Source: Branchiibius cervicis (GTDB taxonomy: Bacteria > Actinomycetota > Actinomycetes > Actinomycetales > Dermatophilaceae). From it: DNA of 64,000 nt. Below, in pieces: positions 10,001 through 17,830 of this stretch. Numbering within the stretch: position 1 is the first letter of the stretch; each line of letters starts with the position of its first letter. The notes beneath the pieces were generated by a model. That model saw nothing but the letters and a program-made list of their open reading frames with translations. It was not told the origin of the DNA and searched no databases. A program made the translations under genes and the position numbers. Location of the stretch: positions 1,550,001 through 1,614,000 of the forward strand of contig NZ_JBHSWJ010000002.1 of the NCBI RefSeq assembly GCF_042661605.1, given 5' to 3'.

Positions 10001-10851
10001 CAGTCGGCGATCCGGGAGATCTCGGCCAGGTACGGGCGCATTTCCTCGGCGCCCAGCGCGCAGTTCAGGCCGACGGCCAGCGGGCGGGCATGCCGGACGC
10101 TGTTCCAGAAGGCTTCGGTCACCTGGCCGGAAAGGGTGCGCCCGGAGGCGTCGGTGATGGTGCCGGAGATGATGATCGGCCACCGGCGGCCGCGCAGCTC
10201 GAAGAGGGTCTCCAACGCGAAGATGGCGGCCTTGGCGTTCAGCGTGTCGAAGATCGTCTCGATGATCAGCAGGTCCGCGCCGCCGTCGACCAGACCCTCG
10301 GCCTGCTCCAGGTAGGCCTCGACCAGTTGCTCGTAGCTGACGTTGCGGGCGGCCGGGTCGTTCACGTCCGGGGAGATACTCGCCGTCCGGTTGGTCGGCC
10401 CGATCCCGCCGACCACGAAGCGCTGCTCGCCCGGGTGTGCGGCCACGAACTCATCGACTGCCGAACGCGCCAGCCGCGCCGAGGCCAGGTTGAACTCGTA
10501 GGCCAGATCGGACATGTCGTAATCGGCCAGCGAGATCCGCTGGGCGTTGAAGGTGTTGGTCTCGACCAGGGTCGCGCCCGCCTCGAGGTAGGCGGTGTGG
10601 ATGTCCTTGATCGCATCCGGCTGGGTGAGGCTCAGCAGGTCGTTGTTGCCCCGCAGGTCACTGGGCCAGTCGGCGAAGCGCTCACCGCGATAGTCGGCCT
10701 CGGAAAACCCCTTCGCCTGGATCTGGGTACCCATCGCCCCATCGAGGATCAGGATGCGCTGGGTGAGTAGGTCGCGCAGGGTCGCCGTCTGGTCCGGCTG
10801 GATCTGCGACGCCTGGGCGGTTTCGGAGCGGCTGCTCACATCGGTCCCCAT
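7092..10851 (-). CDS. metH: cobalamin-dependent methionine synthase (two frameshifts)
   Basis: Transfers a methyl group from 5-methyltetrahydrofolate through B12 to homocysteine. All four modules are readable across three frames, about 1253 residues in total. These are the homocysteine domain with zinc ligands GLNC and GGCC, the pterin domain (NVGERTNVTGSAKF), the B12 domain (DVHDIGKN) and the SAM-activation domain (WQPFFNAWEMKGRYPD). Continuity breaks at 9811-9815 (five G where six are needed) and at 7685-7688 (four C where five are needed). Protein similarity continues perfectly on each side, so I read these as missing bases, not gene decay. A TAGAAT box at 10871-10876 precedes the ATG. No cobalamin riboswitch fits in the 59-base gap upstream. 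Confidence 0.93.
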
Positions 10852-10870
10852 TCGGTTGAATCTGAGGAGG

Positions 10871-10876
10871 ATTCTA
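10871..10876 (-). promoter_or_regulatory. -10 box TAGAAT for metH
   Basis: TAGAAT on the minus strand, 19 bases before the metH ATG, implying a leader of roughly 12-13 bases. No clear ribosome binding site is visible in it. Confidence 0.4.
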
Positions 10877-10898
10877 CCGAGCCGGTCACGGCAGTCCG

Positions 10899-10904
10899 TA
10901 CGCT
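10899..10904 (+). promoter_or_regulatory. -10 box TACGCT for PAC2 gene
   Basis: TACGCT ends six bases before the GTG at 10911; divergent from the metH promoter within the same 59-base gap. Confidence 0.5.
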
Positions 10905-10910
10905 GAGCGG

Positions 10911-11753
10911 GTGATCGAGTTCGAGGAGTTGCCACTGCTGCGGGATCCGCTGATCATTGCCGCCTTCGAAGGGTGGAACGATGCCGGTGAAACCGCCACC
11001 TCGACCCTGGCCCACCTGGTGCAGATGTGGGACGCGCAACCCTTGGCGGCGCTCGACCCCGAGGAGTACTACGACTTCCAGGTCAACCGGCCCCGGATCT
11101 CCGGCGAGGCCGGGGACCGGGAGATCACCTGGCCCACGACCAAGTTGTTCCTGGCCCGGGACACCCCGCTGGATCGCGACGTGATCCTCGTGCAGGGCAT
11201 CGAACCGTCGATGCGCTGGATCGCCTTCACCCAGGAGATCATCGACCTGGCCGCCGATGCGGACGCCACGATGCTCATCACCTTGGGCGGGCTGCTGGCC
11301 GACGTCCCGCACACCCGGCCCATTCCGGTCACGGTGTCCAGCGACGACCCGGACATCCGCGATCGCTACGACCTGGAGCCGAGCCGCTACGAGGGTCCGA
11401 CGGGCATCGTCGGGGTAGTGTCCGACGCGGCCCACCGTAACGGGATTCCGACCATCTCACTGTGGGCCGCCGTACCGCACTACGCGGGCGGTTCGCCGTC
11501 CCCCAAGGCGACGTTGGCGCTGCTCACCCGGCTGGAGACGCTCTTCGACACACTCATCGGCCACGCCGACCTGCCCGACCTGGCCCGCGCCTGGGAGCAC
11601 GGGGTCGACGAGTTGGCGGCATCCGACGAGGAGGTCGCGGACTACGTGCACTCCCTGGAGGAGCAGCAGGACACCACCGAACTGCCCGAGGCCAGCGGCG
11701 ATGCGATCGCCAAGGAATTCGAGCGTTACCTACGCCGCCGCGACGAGGACTAG
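10911..11753 (+). CDS. PAC2 family protein
   Basis: 280 residues from a GTG start (IEFEELPLLRDPLIIAAFEGWNDAG), the typical opening of actinobacterial PAC2 proteins. The fold is shared with eukaryotic proteasome assembly chaperone 2; bacterial members form trimers and their role is unproven, though they co-occur with the Pup-proteasome, which this organism encodes at the left edge of the window. Soluble, cytoplasmic, with an acidic C-terminal helix. Its stop overlaps the mshC stop by four bases in convergent orientation. Confidence 0.88.
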   Translation: MIEFEELPLLRDPLIIAAFEGWNDAGETATSTLAHLVQMWDAQPLAALDPEEYYDFQVNRPRISGEAGDREITWPTTKLFLARDTPLDRDVILVQGIEPSMRWIAFTQEIIDLAADADATMLITLGGLLADVPHTRPIPVTVSSDDPDIRDRYDLEPSRYEGPTGIVGVVSDAAHRNGIPTISLWAAVPHYAGGSPSPKATLALLTRLETLFDTLIGHADLPDLARAWEHGVDELAASDEEVADYVHSLEEQQDTTELPEASGDAIAKEFERYLRRRDED

Positions 11754-12988
11754 AGCTTCACACCCAGCAGGGCGTCGATGAGTTCACGTACGCCGAAGCT
11801 CGGCTGACCGCCGGACGGCACCCGGCCGGCCCACCGGTCGACCGCCCGCAACGCAGAGGGCGCATCGAGGTCCGCCCGCAGCGCGGCCCGCACGGTCATC
11901 ACCAGGTCCTCGGCATCCCGGTCGTCCCCACCGGAAGCCGCCGCGCGCCAGCGGTCGAGACGGGCCTGGGCGGCGGCCAGCAACTGATCGGTGTACTCCC
12001 ACTCGGCCCGGTAGTGCTGGTCCAGCAGCATCAGGCGGATGGCCATCGGGTCGACGCCGTCGCGGCGCAGCTGGGCCACGCGCACCAGGTTGCCGCGCGA
12101 CTTGCTCATCTTGTGCCCCTCGAAACCCACCATGGCCTGGTAGGCGAAACTGTGCGCGAACGGTCGCGTGCCGGTCAGCGCAACCGCCTGGACCGCGCTC
12201 ATCTCGTGGTGGGGGAAGATCAGGTCGGTCCCTCCGCCCTGCAGGGCGAAACCCATTCCCAGGTTGTCCAGCGCGATCGTCGTGCATTCGACGTGCCAGC
12301 CGGGTCGGCCCCGACCCAGGACCCCGCCGTCCCAGGCCGGTTCGCCCGGCCGCTCACCGCGCCACAGCAAAGGATCCAGCGGGTCGCGTTTGCCGGCGCG
12401 GTCGGGGTCGCCGCCGCGGTCGGCGAAGACCGACATCATCTGCTCACGGTCCCAACCGCTGACCGAGCCGAACGAATCCTGTTGTGCCAGATCCAGATAC
12501 AGATCCGTTTCGACGGAGTAGGCCGCACCGGAGTCGAGCAGTTTGGTGACGACGGCGATGTGCCGGTCCATGGTCTGCACCACGCTGGCGTAGACGTCCG
12601 GCGGCAGCACCCGCAGGGCGCTCATGTCGTCTTTGAAGAGTTCGATCTCGCTGTGCGCGAGATCCTGCCAGTCGACGCCGTCCCGGGCGGCGCGCTCCAG
12701 CAGCGGGTCGTCGACATCGGTGACGTTCTGGACGTAGCGCACCCGGACACCGCAATCGCGCAGCACCCGGTTGGCAAGGTCGAACGTCACATAGGTGGCG
12801 GCGTGACCGAGGTGCGTCGCGTCGTACGGCGTGATGCCGCACACGTACATGCCCGCCAGCCCGTCGGTCGGGACGATCGGCTCGAGCGCTCCTTCCCGGG
12901 TCGCCAGCAACAGCCGGCCGGGCACCGGCGGCACGGCCGGGACGTCGGGAGCAGCCCAGGGCTGCAAGGGAGTGTCGGCCAGATTCAC
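11750..12988 (-). CDS. mshC: cysteine--1D-myo-inosityl-glucosaminide ligase MshC
   Basis: 412 residues from a GTG start. A class I aminoacyl-tRNA-synthetase-like fold with HLGHA (HIGH) and KMSKS motifs and the zinc Cys in MYVCGITPYD. It lacks the tRNA-binding C-terminal domain of CysS and matches MshC length. It joins cysteine to GlcN-inositol, the third stage of mycothiol synthesis, so the organism should make mycothiol as its main thiol. Follows an SCO1664-type gene on the same strand but has its own leaderless-type TACGCT box. Confidence 0.95.
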   Translation of the reverse strand: MNLADTPLQPWAAPDVPAVPPVPGRLLLATREGALEPIVPTDGLAGMYVCGITPYDATHLGHAATYVTFDLANRVLRDCGVRVRYVQNVTDVDDPLLERAARDGVDWQDLAHSEIELFKDDMSALRVLPPDVYASVVQTMDRHIAVVTKLLDSGAAYSVETDLYLDLAQQDSFGSVSGWDREQMMSVFADRGGDPDRAGKRDPLDPLLWRGERPGEPAWDGGVLGRGRPGWHVECTTIALDNLGMGFALQGGGTDLIFPHHEMSAVQAVALTGTRPFAHSFAYQAMVGFEGHKMSKSRGNLVRVAQLRRDGVDPMAIRLMLLDQHYRAEWEYTDQLLAAAQARLDRWRAAASGGDDRDAEDLVMTVRAALRADLDAPSALRAVDRWAGRVPSGGQPSFGVRELIDALLGVKL

Positions 12989-12995
12989 GGGGTTC

Positions 12996-13001
12996 AGCGT
13001 A
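12996..13001 (-). promoter_or_regulatory. -10 box TACGCT for mshC
   Basis: TACGCT on the minus strand, seven bases before the GTG start at 12988. Confidence 0.5.
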
Positions 13002-13007
13002 ATTGGC

Positions 13008-13808
13008 TCACCACAACGGCCACGGCAACGGGTGCCGATGGGGCGGTATCACCGGCATGGCCGCATCGCGCAGCAGCTTGCGGATCCGCCGGTCCAGCGC
13101 GGTCAGCTCGGTCTGGGTGATCAGGCGTCCCAGCAGGTCGCGCAGCTGCGAGGCCCCCAGGATGGTCTGCACGTCGGTCAGTTGCGCGACCTCGTCGGCG
13201 GTCAGCGGCTCACCGGCATACCCCCACAGCACCGTGCGCAGTTTGGGTTCCTCGTGCATGGTCAGCCCGTGATCGATCGCGAACAGGTCGCCGCCGTCCA
13301 TGATCAACGCCGTCGCCTTGCGGTCGGCGTTGTTGAGCACCGCATCCAGCAGCGCGACCTGCCGCAACGCCGGATCGTCGGCGTGCGAGACCACCACGTC
13401 GGCGAAGTAGTCGTCCTGAGCCTGCACCACCGGGCGGTACCCCTCCGGCAGCTTCCCCGGCGGATCGACCCGCAACAAGTCGTGGTCACCGGTCACATCC
13501 AGCGGGCCGACCCACAGCTGCAGTGAACCCGGCCCCAGTGGACCGTCGCGCAGCACCGTCGGCGGGATCCGGTGCCAGCCGCCGAGCCGGGAGATCAGGT
13601 ACGAAGCCAACTCCCTGGCCGCCAACGTCCCGTCCGGGAAGTCCCACAACGGCCGCTCACCGCGCACCGGTTTGTAGACGGCCCGCAGCGAGCCGTCCAC
13701 CACGACCCGGTAGACCGCATTGGAGGCGTGGGTCAGCCGGCCCTCGATCTCCAGGTCGCCGCGCTCCAACAAGGCGGCGAGGTCGTCAGCGTCGGTATCC
13801 GTTGGCAC
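13008..13808 (-). CDS. SCO1664-type phosphatidylinositol 3/4-kinase-like protein
   Basis: 266 residues from the GTG at 13808; a longer frame to 13871 only reads back through the preceding gene. Motifs VYKPVRGE (nucleotide-binding Lys), LNNADRK and IDHG match the protein-kinase-like fold of the SCO1664 family. Substrate is unknown; no lipid kinase activity is shown for the family to my knowledge. The start lies inside the end of the DUF3090 gene (23-base overlap), so the two are translationally coupled. The order histidine phosphatase, DUF3090, this gene, mshC is a recurring actinobacterial neighbourhood. Confidence 0.85.
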   Translation of the reverse strand: MPTDTDADDLAALLERGDLEIEGRLTHASNAVYRVVVDGSLRAVYKPVRGERPLWDFPDGTLAARELASYLISRLGGWHRIPPTVLRDGPLGPGSLQLWVGPLDVTGDHDLLRVDPPGKLPEGYRPVVQAQDDYFADVVVSHADDPALRQVALLDAVLNNADRKATALIMDGGDLFAIDHGLTMHEEPKLRTVLWGYAGEPLTADEVAQLTDVQTILGASQLRDLLGRLITQTELTALDRRIRKLLRDAAMPVIPPHRHPLPWPLW

Positions 13809-14316
13809 GAGGACAGATGTGGCCGGATGCCTCCAGCGGAGCGCCGCAGAACGGGCACGGCGGCCGCCCACTGGCGACCGTCGCCAACCCGCGCCGGGCG
13901 AATTCCCGGGCGGCGACGGGAGACAAGACGATCCGTAGCACCGTTGCGTCCGGTTCGGTCAGTTCGACGACCTCGTCGCCGGAATCCTCCAGTTGGACGT
14001 CGCGATCGTGGCATTCGATGACGACCCGCTGCACGTCCGCGACCCAGGCCAGGCTCAAGGTGCTGACGCGGAACTCGTCCTCGATCGGCGTACTCAACGG
14101 GTCGTTGTCCGGTGGCAGCACCTGCTCATCCGATTGCCCCACCTCGTCCAGGAGGGCGTTCAAACGCTCGGCGAGGACCGCCACCTGCTCCTTCTCCAGC
14201 GACACGGTGGTGATCCGGGGGCCTTGAACAGCCTGCAGGAAGAAGGTGCGCTGCCCGGGCTCGCCCACGGTGCCGGCGATGAAGCGCTCCGGCTCGTCGT
14301 ACTCGATCAGCGGCAT
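13786..14316 (-). CDS. DUF3090 family protein
   Basis: 176 residues. The C-terminal region carries CPFCGAPLEASGHIC, a likely zinc ribbon. The N-terminal part (MPLIEYDEPERFIAGTVG) matches the DUF3090 family, function unknown. Overlaps the SCO1664-type gene downstream. A TAGGGT box six bases before the ATG indicates leaderless transcription. Confidence 0.88.
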   Translation of the reverse strand: MPLIEYDEPERFIAGTVGEPGQRTFFLQAVQGPRITTVSLEKEQVAVLAERLNALLDEVGQSDEQVLPPDNDPLSTPIEDEFRVSTLSLAWVADVQRVVIECHDRDVQLEDSGDEVVELTEPDATVLRIVLSPVAAREFARRGLATVASGRPPCPFCGAPLEASGHICPRANGYRR

Positions 14317-14322
14317 GGATCG

Positions 14323-14328
14323 ACCCTA
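14323..14328 (-). promoter_or_regulatory. -10 box TAGGGT for DUF3090 gene
   Basis: TAGGGT on the minus strand, six bases before the ATG at 14316. Confidence 0.5.
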
Positions 14329-14335
14329 AACCCGG

Positions 14336-15031
14336 TCATGACCCACCGCCGACCGGCGCATCACCCTCCGGCGCGTGCGCCGGTTTCGGGACCAGGTCGC
14401 TGACGTCGCCTCCGGTGTCGTTCAGCCGGACCACGAACGGGCGCGCCGGGCCGTAGCGCACGGCACTGAGCGAGGCCGGCCCGACCGTGATCCGCTGGAA
14501 CTGGTCCAGATGGGTGCCCAATGCGTCGGCGAGGACGGCCTTGATGACATCCCCGTGACTGACGGCCACCCAGATCGCCTGGTCACCGAACTCCTGTGTG
14601 ACCTCCAGATCGATCCGCCGCATGGCGGCAACCGCACGGCACTGCATGGCGCGCATCGACTCAGCCTCGAAATCTGCCGAGGCGGGGAACGTGGCCGCCG
14701 AGGGTTGGTCCTGCACGATGCGCCACAACGGATCCTTGGCCAGATCCTTCAGCGGCCGACCGGTCCACGCGCCGTACTTGCACTCCCCCAGGTCGTCAGC
14801 GGTCTCGATCGGCAGGTCGCGTACGCCGCGTAGCACCTCGGCCGTCTCCTGGCACCGCTGCAGGGGGCTGGCGACGATCCGGTGCACCGGCAGGTCGGCG
14901 ATCCGGGCGCCCAGGCGCGCTGCCTGCTCCCGGCCGACGTCGTCGAGGGGGATCCCCGGGGTCCAGCCGGCAAGGGTGCCGGACGCGTTCGCTGCGGTGC
15001 GGCCGTGCCGCACGATCAGGGCCAGTGCCAC
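14336..15031 (-). CDS. histidine phosphatase family protein (MSMEG_4193 type)
   Basis: 231 residues from a GTG start. The catalytic RHG motif (VRHGRTAANASG) is near the N terminus, a second arginine motif follows in VASPLQRCQET, and SHGD supplies the distal His. This is the phosphoglycerate-mutase-like fold; in this neighbourhood the family is the MSMEG_4193 type, proposed to be a phosphatase of unknown substrate. Sits directly upstream of DUF3090, 20 bases away. Confidence 0.87.
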   Translation of the reverse strand: MALALIVRHGRTAANASGTLAGWTPGIPLDDVGREQAARLGARIADLPVHRIVASPLQRCQETAEVLRGVRDLPIETADDLGECKYGAWTGRPLKDLAKDPLWRIVQDQPSAATFPASADFEAESMRAMQCRAVAAMRRIDLEVTQEFGDQAIWVAVSHGDVIKAVLADALGTHLDQFQRITVGPASLSAVRYGPARPFVVRLNDTGGDVSDLVPKPAHAPEGDAPVGGGS

Positions 15032-15037
15032 CCCAGA

Positions 15038-15043
15038 ACGGTA
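15038..15043 (-). promoter_or_regulatory. -10 box TACCGT for histidine phosphatase gene
   Basis: TACCGT on the minus strand, six bases before the GTG start at 15031. Confidence 0.5.
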
Positions 15044-15056
15044 ACCGGCGTCCCAC

Positions 15057-15062
15057 TACGCT
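15057..15062 (+). promoter_or_regulatory. -10 box TACGCT for aldo/keto reductase
   Basis: TACGCT ends six bases before the GTG at 15069; divergent from the phosphatase promoter. Confidence 0.5.
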
Positions 15063-15068
15063 GCGTGC

Positions 15069-16007
15069 GTGCGTATCCAATCGGTCGGGGACAGCGGATT
15101 GCGGGTCAGCAGCCTGACCCTCGGCACGATGGGCTGGGGCGAGCAGGTCGACCCGGACAGCGCGCGGCAGTTGTTCACCCAGTTCCGCGACGCGGGCGGA
15201 AGATCGTTCGATACGGCGTACGGCTACGGCGGTGGCACCGCCGAAACGATCCTCGGTGAGCTGCTGTCCCCCGCCGAGCGCGATCAGGTGTGCCTGATCG
15301 GTAAGGCCGGGATCTCGCGCACTTCCGGGGCCCGGATGGTGGACGTTTCGCGCGGCACCCTGATGCGGCAGTTGGAGGAATCACTGCGGCGGCTCGGCGT
15401 CGACTACCTCGACGTGTGGCTGGTGCACACCTGGGATTCGCAGGTGCCGCTGGCCGAGACGATGTCGGCGTTGGAGGCCGCGCAGCGCAGTGGCCGAGCG
15501 CGGTACGTGGGGGTGTCCAACTACTCCGGCTGGCAGTTCACCGCGGCGGCTTCGATACTTCGTGAAGCCCGAATTCCGTTGGTGGCCAATGAGATCGAGT
15601 ACAACCTGTTGGCTCGTTCGGCTGACACCGAGGTCATTCCCGCGGCGCAGTACGCCGGTGCGGGCATTCTCGCGTGGTCTCCGCTGGCCGGCGGGGTCCT
15701 GACCGGGAAGTACCGGCACGGCACCCCCGCGGACTCGCGCGCTGCCTCAGGCCAGCACGAGCGATGGGCCGAGCGCTATCTGGGCGAGGCCACCTCGCCG
15801 GTGGTGAACGCGGTGCTGACCGCCGCCGCCGGCCTGGAGGTCAGTCCTGCCGAGGTGTCGCTGGCGTGGGTCCGCGACCGGGTTGCTTCGAGCATCGTCG
15901 GCGCTCGCACGACGACCCAGCTGGCCTCGTTGCTGCGTAGCGAGGAACTGACGATCCCGGACGCGGTCCGTGAAGCACTGGACGAAGTGTCCGCGACGTC
16001 GGCCTAA
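15069..16007 (+). CDS. aldo/keto reductase
   Basis: 312 residues, a complete TIM-barrel aldo/keto reductase. The catalytic tetrad is visible: Asp/Tyr in FDTAYGYGGG, Lys in LIGKAG and His in LVHTWD; the NADPH-binding end has SIVGARTTTQL. Reduces carbonyl compounds with NADPH; substrate unknown. The stop overlaps the convergent acidic-tail gene by four bases. Confidence 0.9.
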   Translation: MRIQSVGDSGLRVSSLTLGTMGWGEQVDPDSARQLFTQFRDAGGRSFDTAYGYGGGTAETILGELLSPAERDQVCLIGKAGISRTSGARMVDVSRGTLMRQLEESLRRLGVDYLDVWLVHTWDSQVPLAETMSALEAAQRSGRARYVGVSNYSGWQFTAAASILREARIPLVANEIEYNLLARSADTEVIPAAQYAGAGILAWSPLAGGVLTGKYRHGTPADSRAASGQHERWAERYLGEATSPVVNAVLTAAAGLEVSPAEVSLAWVRDRVASSIVGARTTTQLASLLRSEELTIPDAVREALDEVSATSA

Positions 16008-16276
16008 TCGTCGACGTCGTCGAGCTCGTCGTCCAGTTCCTCGATCTCATCGTCGTCGAGGTCATCGTCGTCCTCGTCGTCGTAGATCTCGAACGGGGTG
16101 ACCTCGCCGTAGGTGTCCATCAGGGCTCGGTCGTACTCATCGAAGGCTTCGGCGAGCGCTTGGTACGCGGCTTCGACGGCCGGGTCCTGTTCTCCGCGGC
16201 GGGCTGCTACGACCTCGAAGTGACGTTCCAGGGCCGCCACGAAGGCAGCCAGCGCGACGCGCGGATCGGTGGCCAT
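16004..16276 (-). CDS. small protein with extreme acidic C-terminal tail
   Basis: 90 residues. The first ~60 residues are helical (VALAAFVAALERHFEVVAAR), followed by about 25 residues that are almost only Asp and Glu. Similar actinobacterial proteins are sometimes named primosomal protein without evidence. The tail could mimic nucleic acid or bind metals or basic proteins; this is inference. The ATG at 16276 is supported by a TACGGT box; a longer frame to 16363 would have no such support. Confidence 0.75.
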   Translation of the reverse strand: MATDPRVALAAFVAALERHFEVVAARRGEQDPAVEAAYQALAEAFDEYDRALMDTYGEVTPFEIYDDEDDDDLDDDEIEELDDELDDVDD

Positions 16277-16283
16277 AGAGCAG

Positions 16284-16289
16284 ACCGTA
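16284..16289 (-). promoter_or_regulatory. -10 box TACGGT for acidic-tail gene
   Basis: TACGGT on the minus strand, seven bases before the ATG at 16276. A GACCGT on the plus strand (16283-16288) may serve the divergent gene at 16296. Confidence 0.45.
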
Positions 16290-16295
16290 TCGGTA

Positions 16296-16502
16296 ATGAC
16301 GCACAATGGGCGAACGATGGTCGAGTACGAGTTTCGCGAACTGCACTTCAACCGTGATGCCACCCCGGGGCAGATCCGGCAAATGCTTGCTGACTTCGCC
16401 GAATACGAACACTGGGAGTTGGCCCGGACGCGCCTCTACACCGGGGGCCGGCGGCGGATCTGGCTGCGCCGGAAGATCATTCGCGTGATGCGCACGGCCT
16501 GA
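16296..16502 (+). CDS. DUF5703 family protein
   Basis: 68 residues if started at the ATG 16296; a second ATG at 16317 would give 61. The motif YEFRELHFNRD followed by WELARTRLY and a basic end is typical of DUF5703, a small actinobacterial family of unknown function. Divergent from the acidic-tail gene with 19 bases between the two starts, and five bases from the M20 peptidase stop. Confidence 0.75.
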   Translation: MTHNGRTMVEYEFRELHFNRDATPGQIRQMLADFAEYEHWELARTRLYTGGRRRIWLRRKIIRVMRTA

Positions 16503-16507
16503 TCCGG

Positions 16508-17830
16508 TCAGCAGTCCTGCAGCAGTCGCCCGAGCACCCGGGTGCCGAACAACAGTGACTCGACCGGCACCCGTTCGTCCACGCCGTGGAACATCGCGGC
16601 GAAGTCCAGATCGGCCGGCAGCCGTAGCGGGGTGAAACCGTAGCCCTTGATCCCGAGCAGGCTGAGCGCCTTGTTGTCCGTGCCGGCGGACAAACAATAG
16701 GGCAGCACCGTGGCTTCGGGATCTTCCGCCAGGAGGCAGCGCTCCATCGCTGCGACCAGATCGGTGTCGTACGGCGCTTCGACGGCGATGTCCCGGTGCA
16801 CCGTCTCGATGGTGACGTGCTCTCCCGCGAGGTCACGCAAGGTGGCCATCAGTTCGTCCTCGTGACCGGGCAGGAACCGGCAGTCGATACCTGCGGTCGC
16901 CGTCTGCGGAACGACGTTGTGCTTGTACCCGGCCTCCAGCATCGTCGCGTTGACCGTGTCCTGCAGCGTCGCGTCGACGAAACCACGGGTGCTGCCGAGC
17001 AGTTCGAGCACGGGTTCGGGGTCGTCGTCGGTGTAGCTGCGACCGGACAACTCGGCCAGTCCGTCCAGCAGCGCTCGGACGGTCGCGCCGTACTGCCGCG
17101 GCCAGGGGTGCTCGTTGATCCGGGTGAGCGCCTGGGCAAGGTGCATCACGGCGTTGTCCGGATTGGGCACCGACCCGTGACCCGCCCGCCCGGTCGCGCG
17201 CAACGTCAGCCACGCCAGGCCCTTCTCCGCGCTCTGCAGCAGGTAGGCCCGCTGTTCGCGGCCGGCCGCGTCGGGGAAGGTGATGCTGTAGCCGCCGACC
17301 TCACTGATCGCCTCCGTGGCGCCCTCGAACAGTTCGGGGTGGTGCGCCACCAGGTGGTGGCTGCCCTTCCGGCCGCCTGCTTCCTCGTCGGCGAACAGCG
17401 CCACGATCAGATCGCGGGCCGGCTTGCGGCCGGTGCGGGCCAGTTCGCGCACGTTCGCGATGATCATCGCGTCCATGTCCTTCATGTCGACTGCGCCGCG
17501 GCCCCAGATGCAGCCGTCCTTGATCTCGGCGCCGAACGGGTCGACCTGCCAGTCACTGGCGGTGGCCGGGACGACGTCGAGGTGACCGTGCACCACGAGC
17601 GCATCTCGTGAACTGTCTTCTCCCGGGATCCGGACCACGACGCTGGCCCGGCCGGGATCGCTCTCGATGATGACCGGATCGAGACCGACCTCCTCGAACT
17701 GGCCCACGACGTACTCGGCCGCTTTGCGTTCCCCGGGGCCGCTACCGTCCCCGAAATTGCTGGTGTCGAAGGCGATCAGATCCTGGCAGATCCGGACGAC
17801 CTCATCGAGGGCAGTGGGCTGATCAGTCAT
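16508..17830 (-). CDS. M20/M25/M40 family metallo-hydrolase (dipeptidase-like)
   Basis: 440 residues. Metal site motifs are present: HGHLDVVPA, GRGAVDMKD and DEEAGG, with a dimerisation lid inserted in the middle. Cytoplasmic di-zinc hydrolase acting on peptides or acylated amino acids; exact substrate is open. The ATG overlaps the end of the DNA ligase gene by eight bases, so the two are likely translated from one mRNA. Confidence 0.88.
   Translation of the reverse strand: MTDQPTALDEVVRICQDLIAFDTSNFGDGSGPGERKAAEYVVGQFEEVGLDPVIIESDPGRASVVVRIPGEDSSRDALVVHGHLDVVPATASDWQVDPFGAEIKDGCIWGRGAVDMKDMDAMIIANVRELARTGRKPARDLIVALFADEEAGGRKGSHHLVAHHPELFEGATEAISEVGGYSITFPDAAGREQRAYLLQSAEKGLAWLTLRATGRAGHGSVPNPDNAVMHLAQALTRINEHPWPRQYGATVRALLDGLAELSGRSYTDDDPEPVLELLGSTRGFVDATLQDTVNATMLEAGYKHNVVPQTATAGIDCRFLPGHEDELMATLRDLAGEHVTIETVHRDIAVEAPYDTDLVAAMERCLLAEDPEATVLPYCLSAGTDNKALSLLGIKGYGFTPLRLPADLDFAAMFHGVDERVPVESLLFGTRVLGRLLQDC

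Noticed and set aside
10852..10910. Cobalamin riboswitch upstream of metH
   Set aside because: The gap is only 59 bases and holds two divergent promoters; there is no room for the fold and no B12-box-like sequence.
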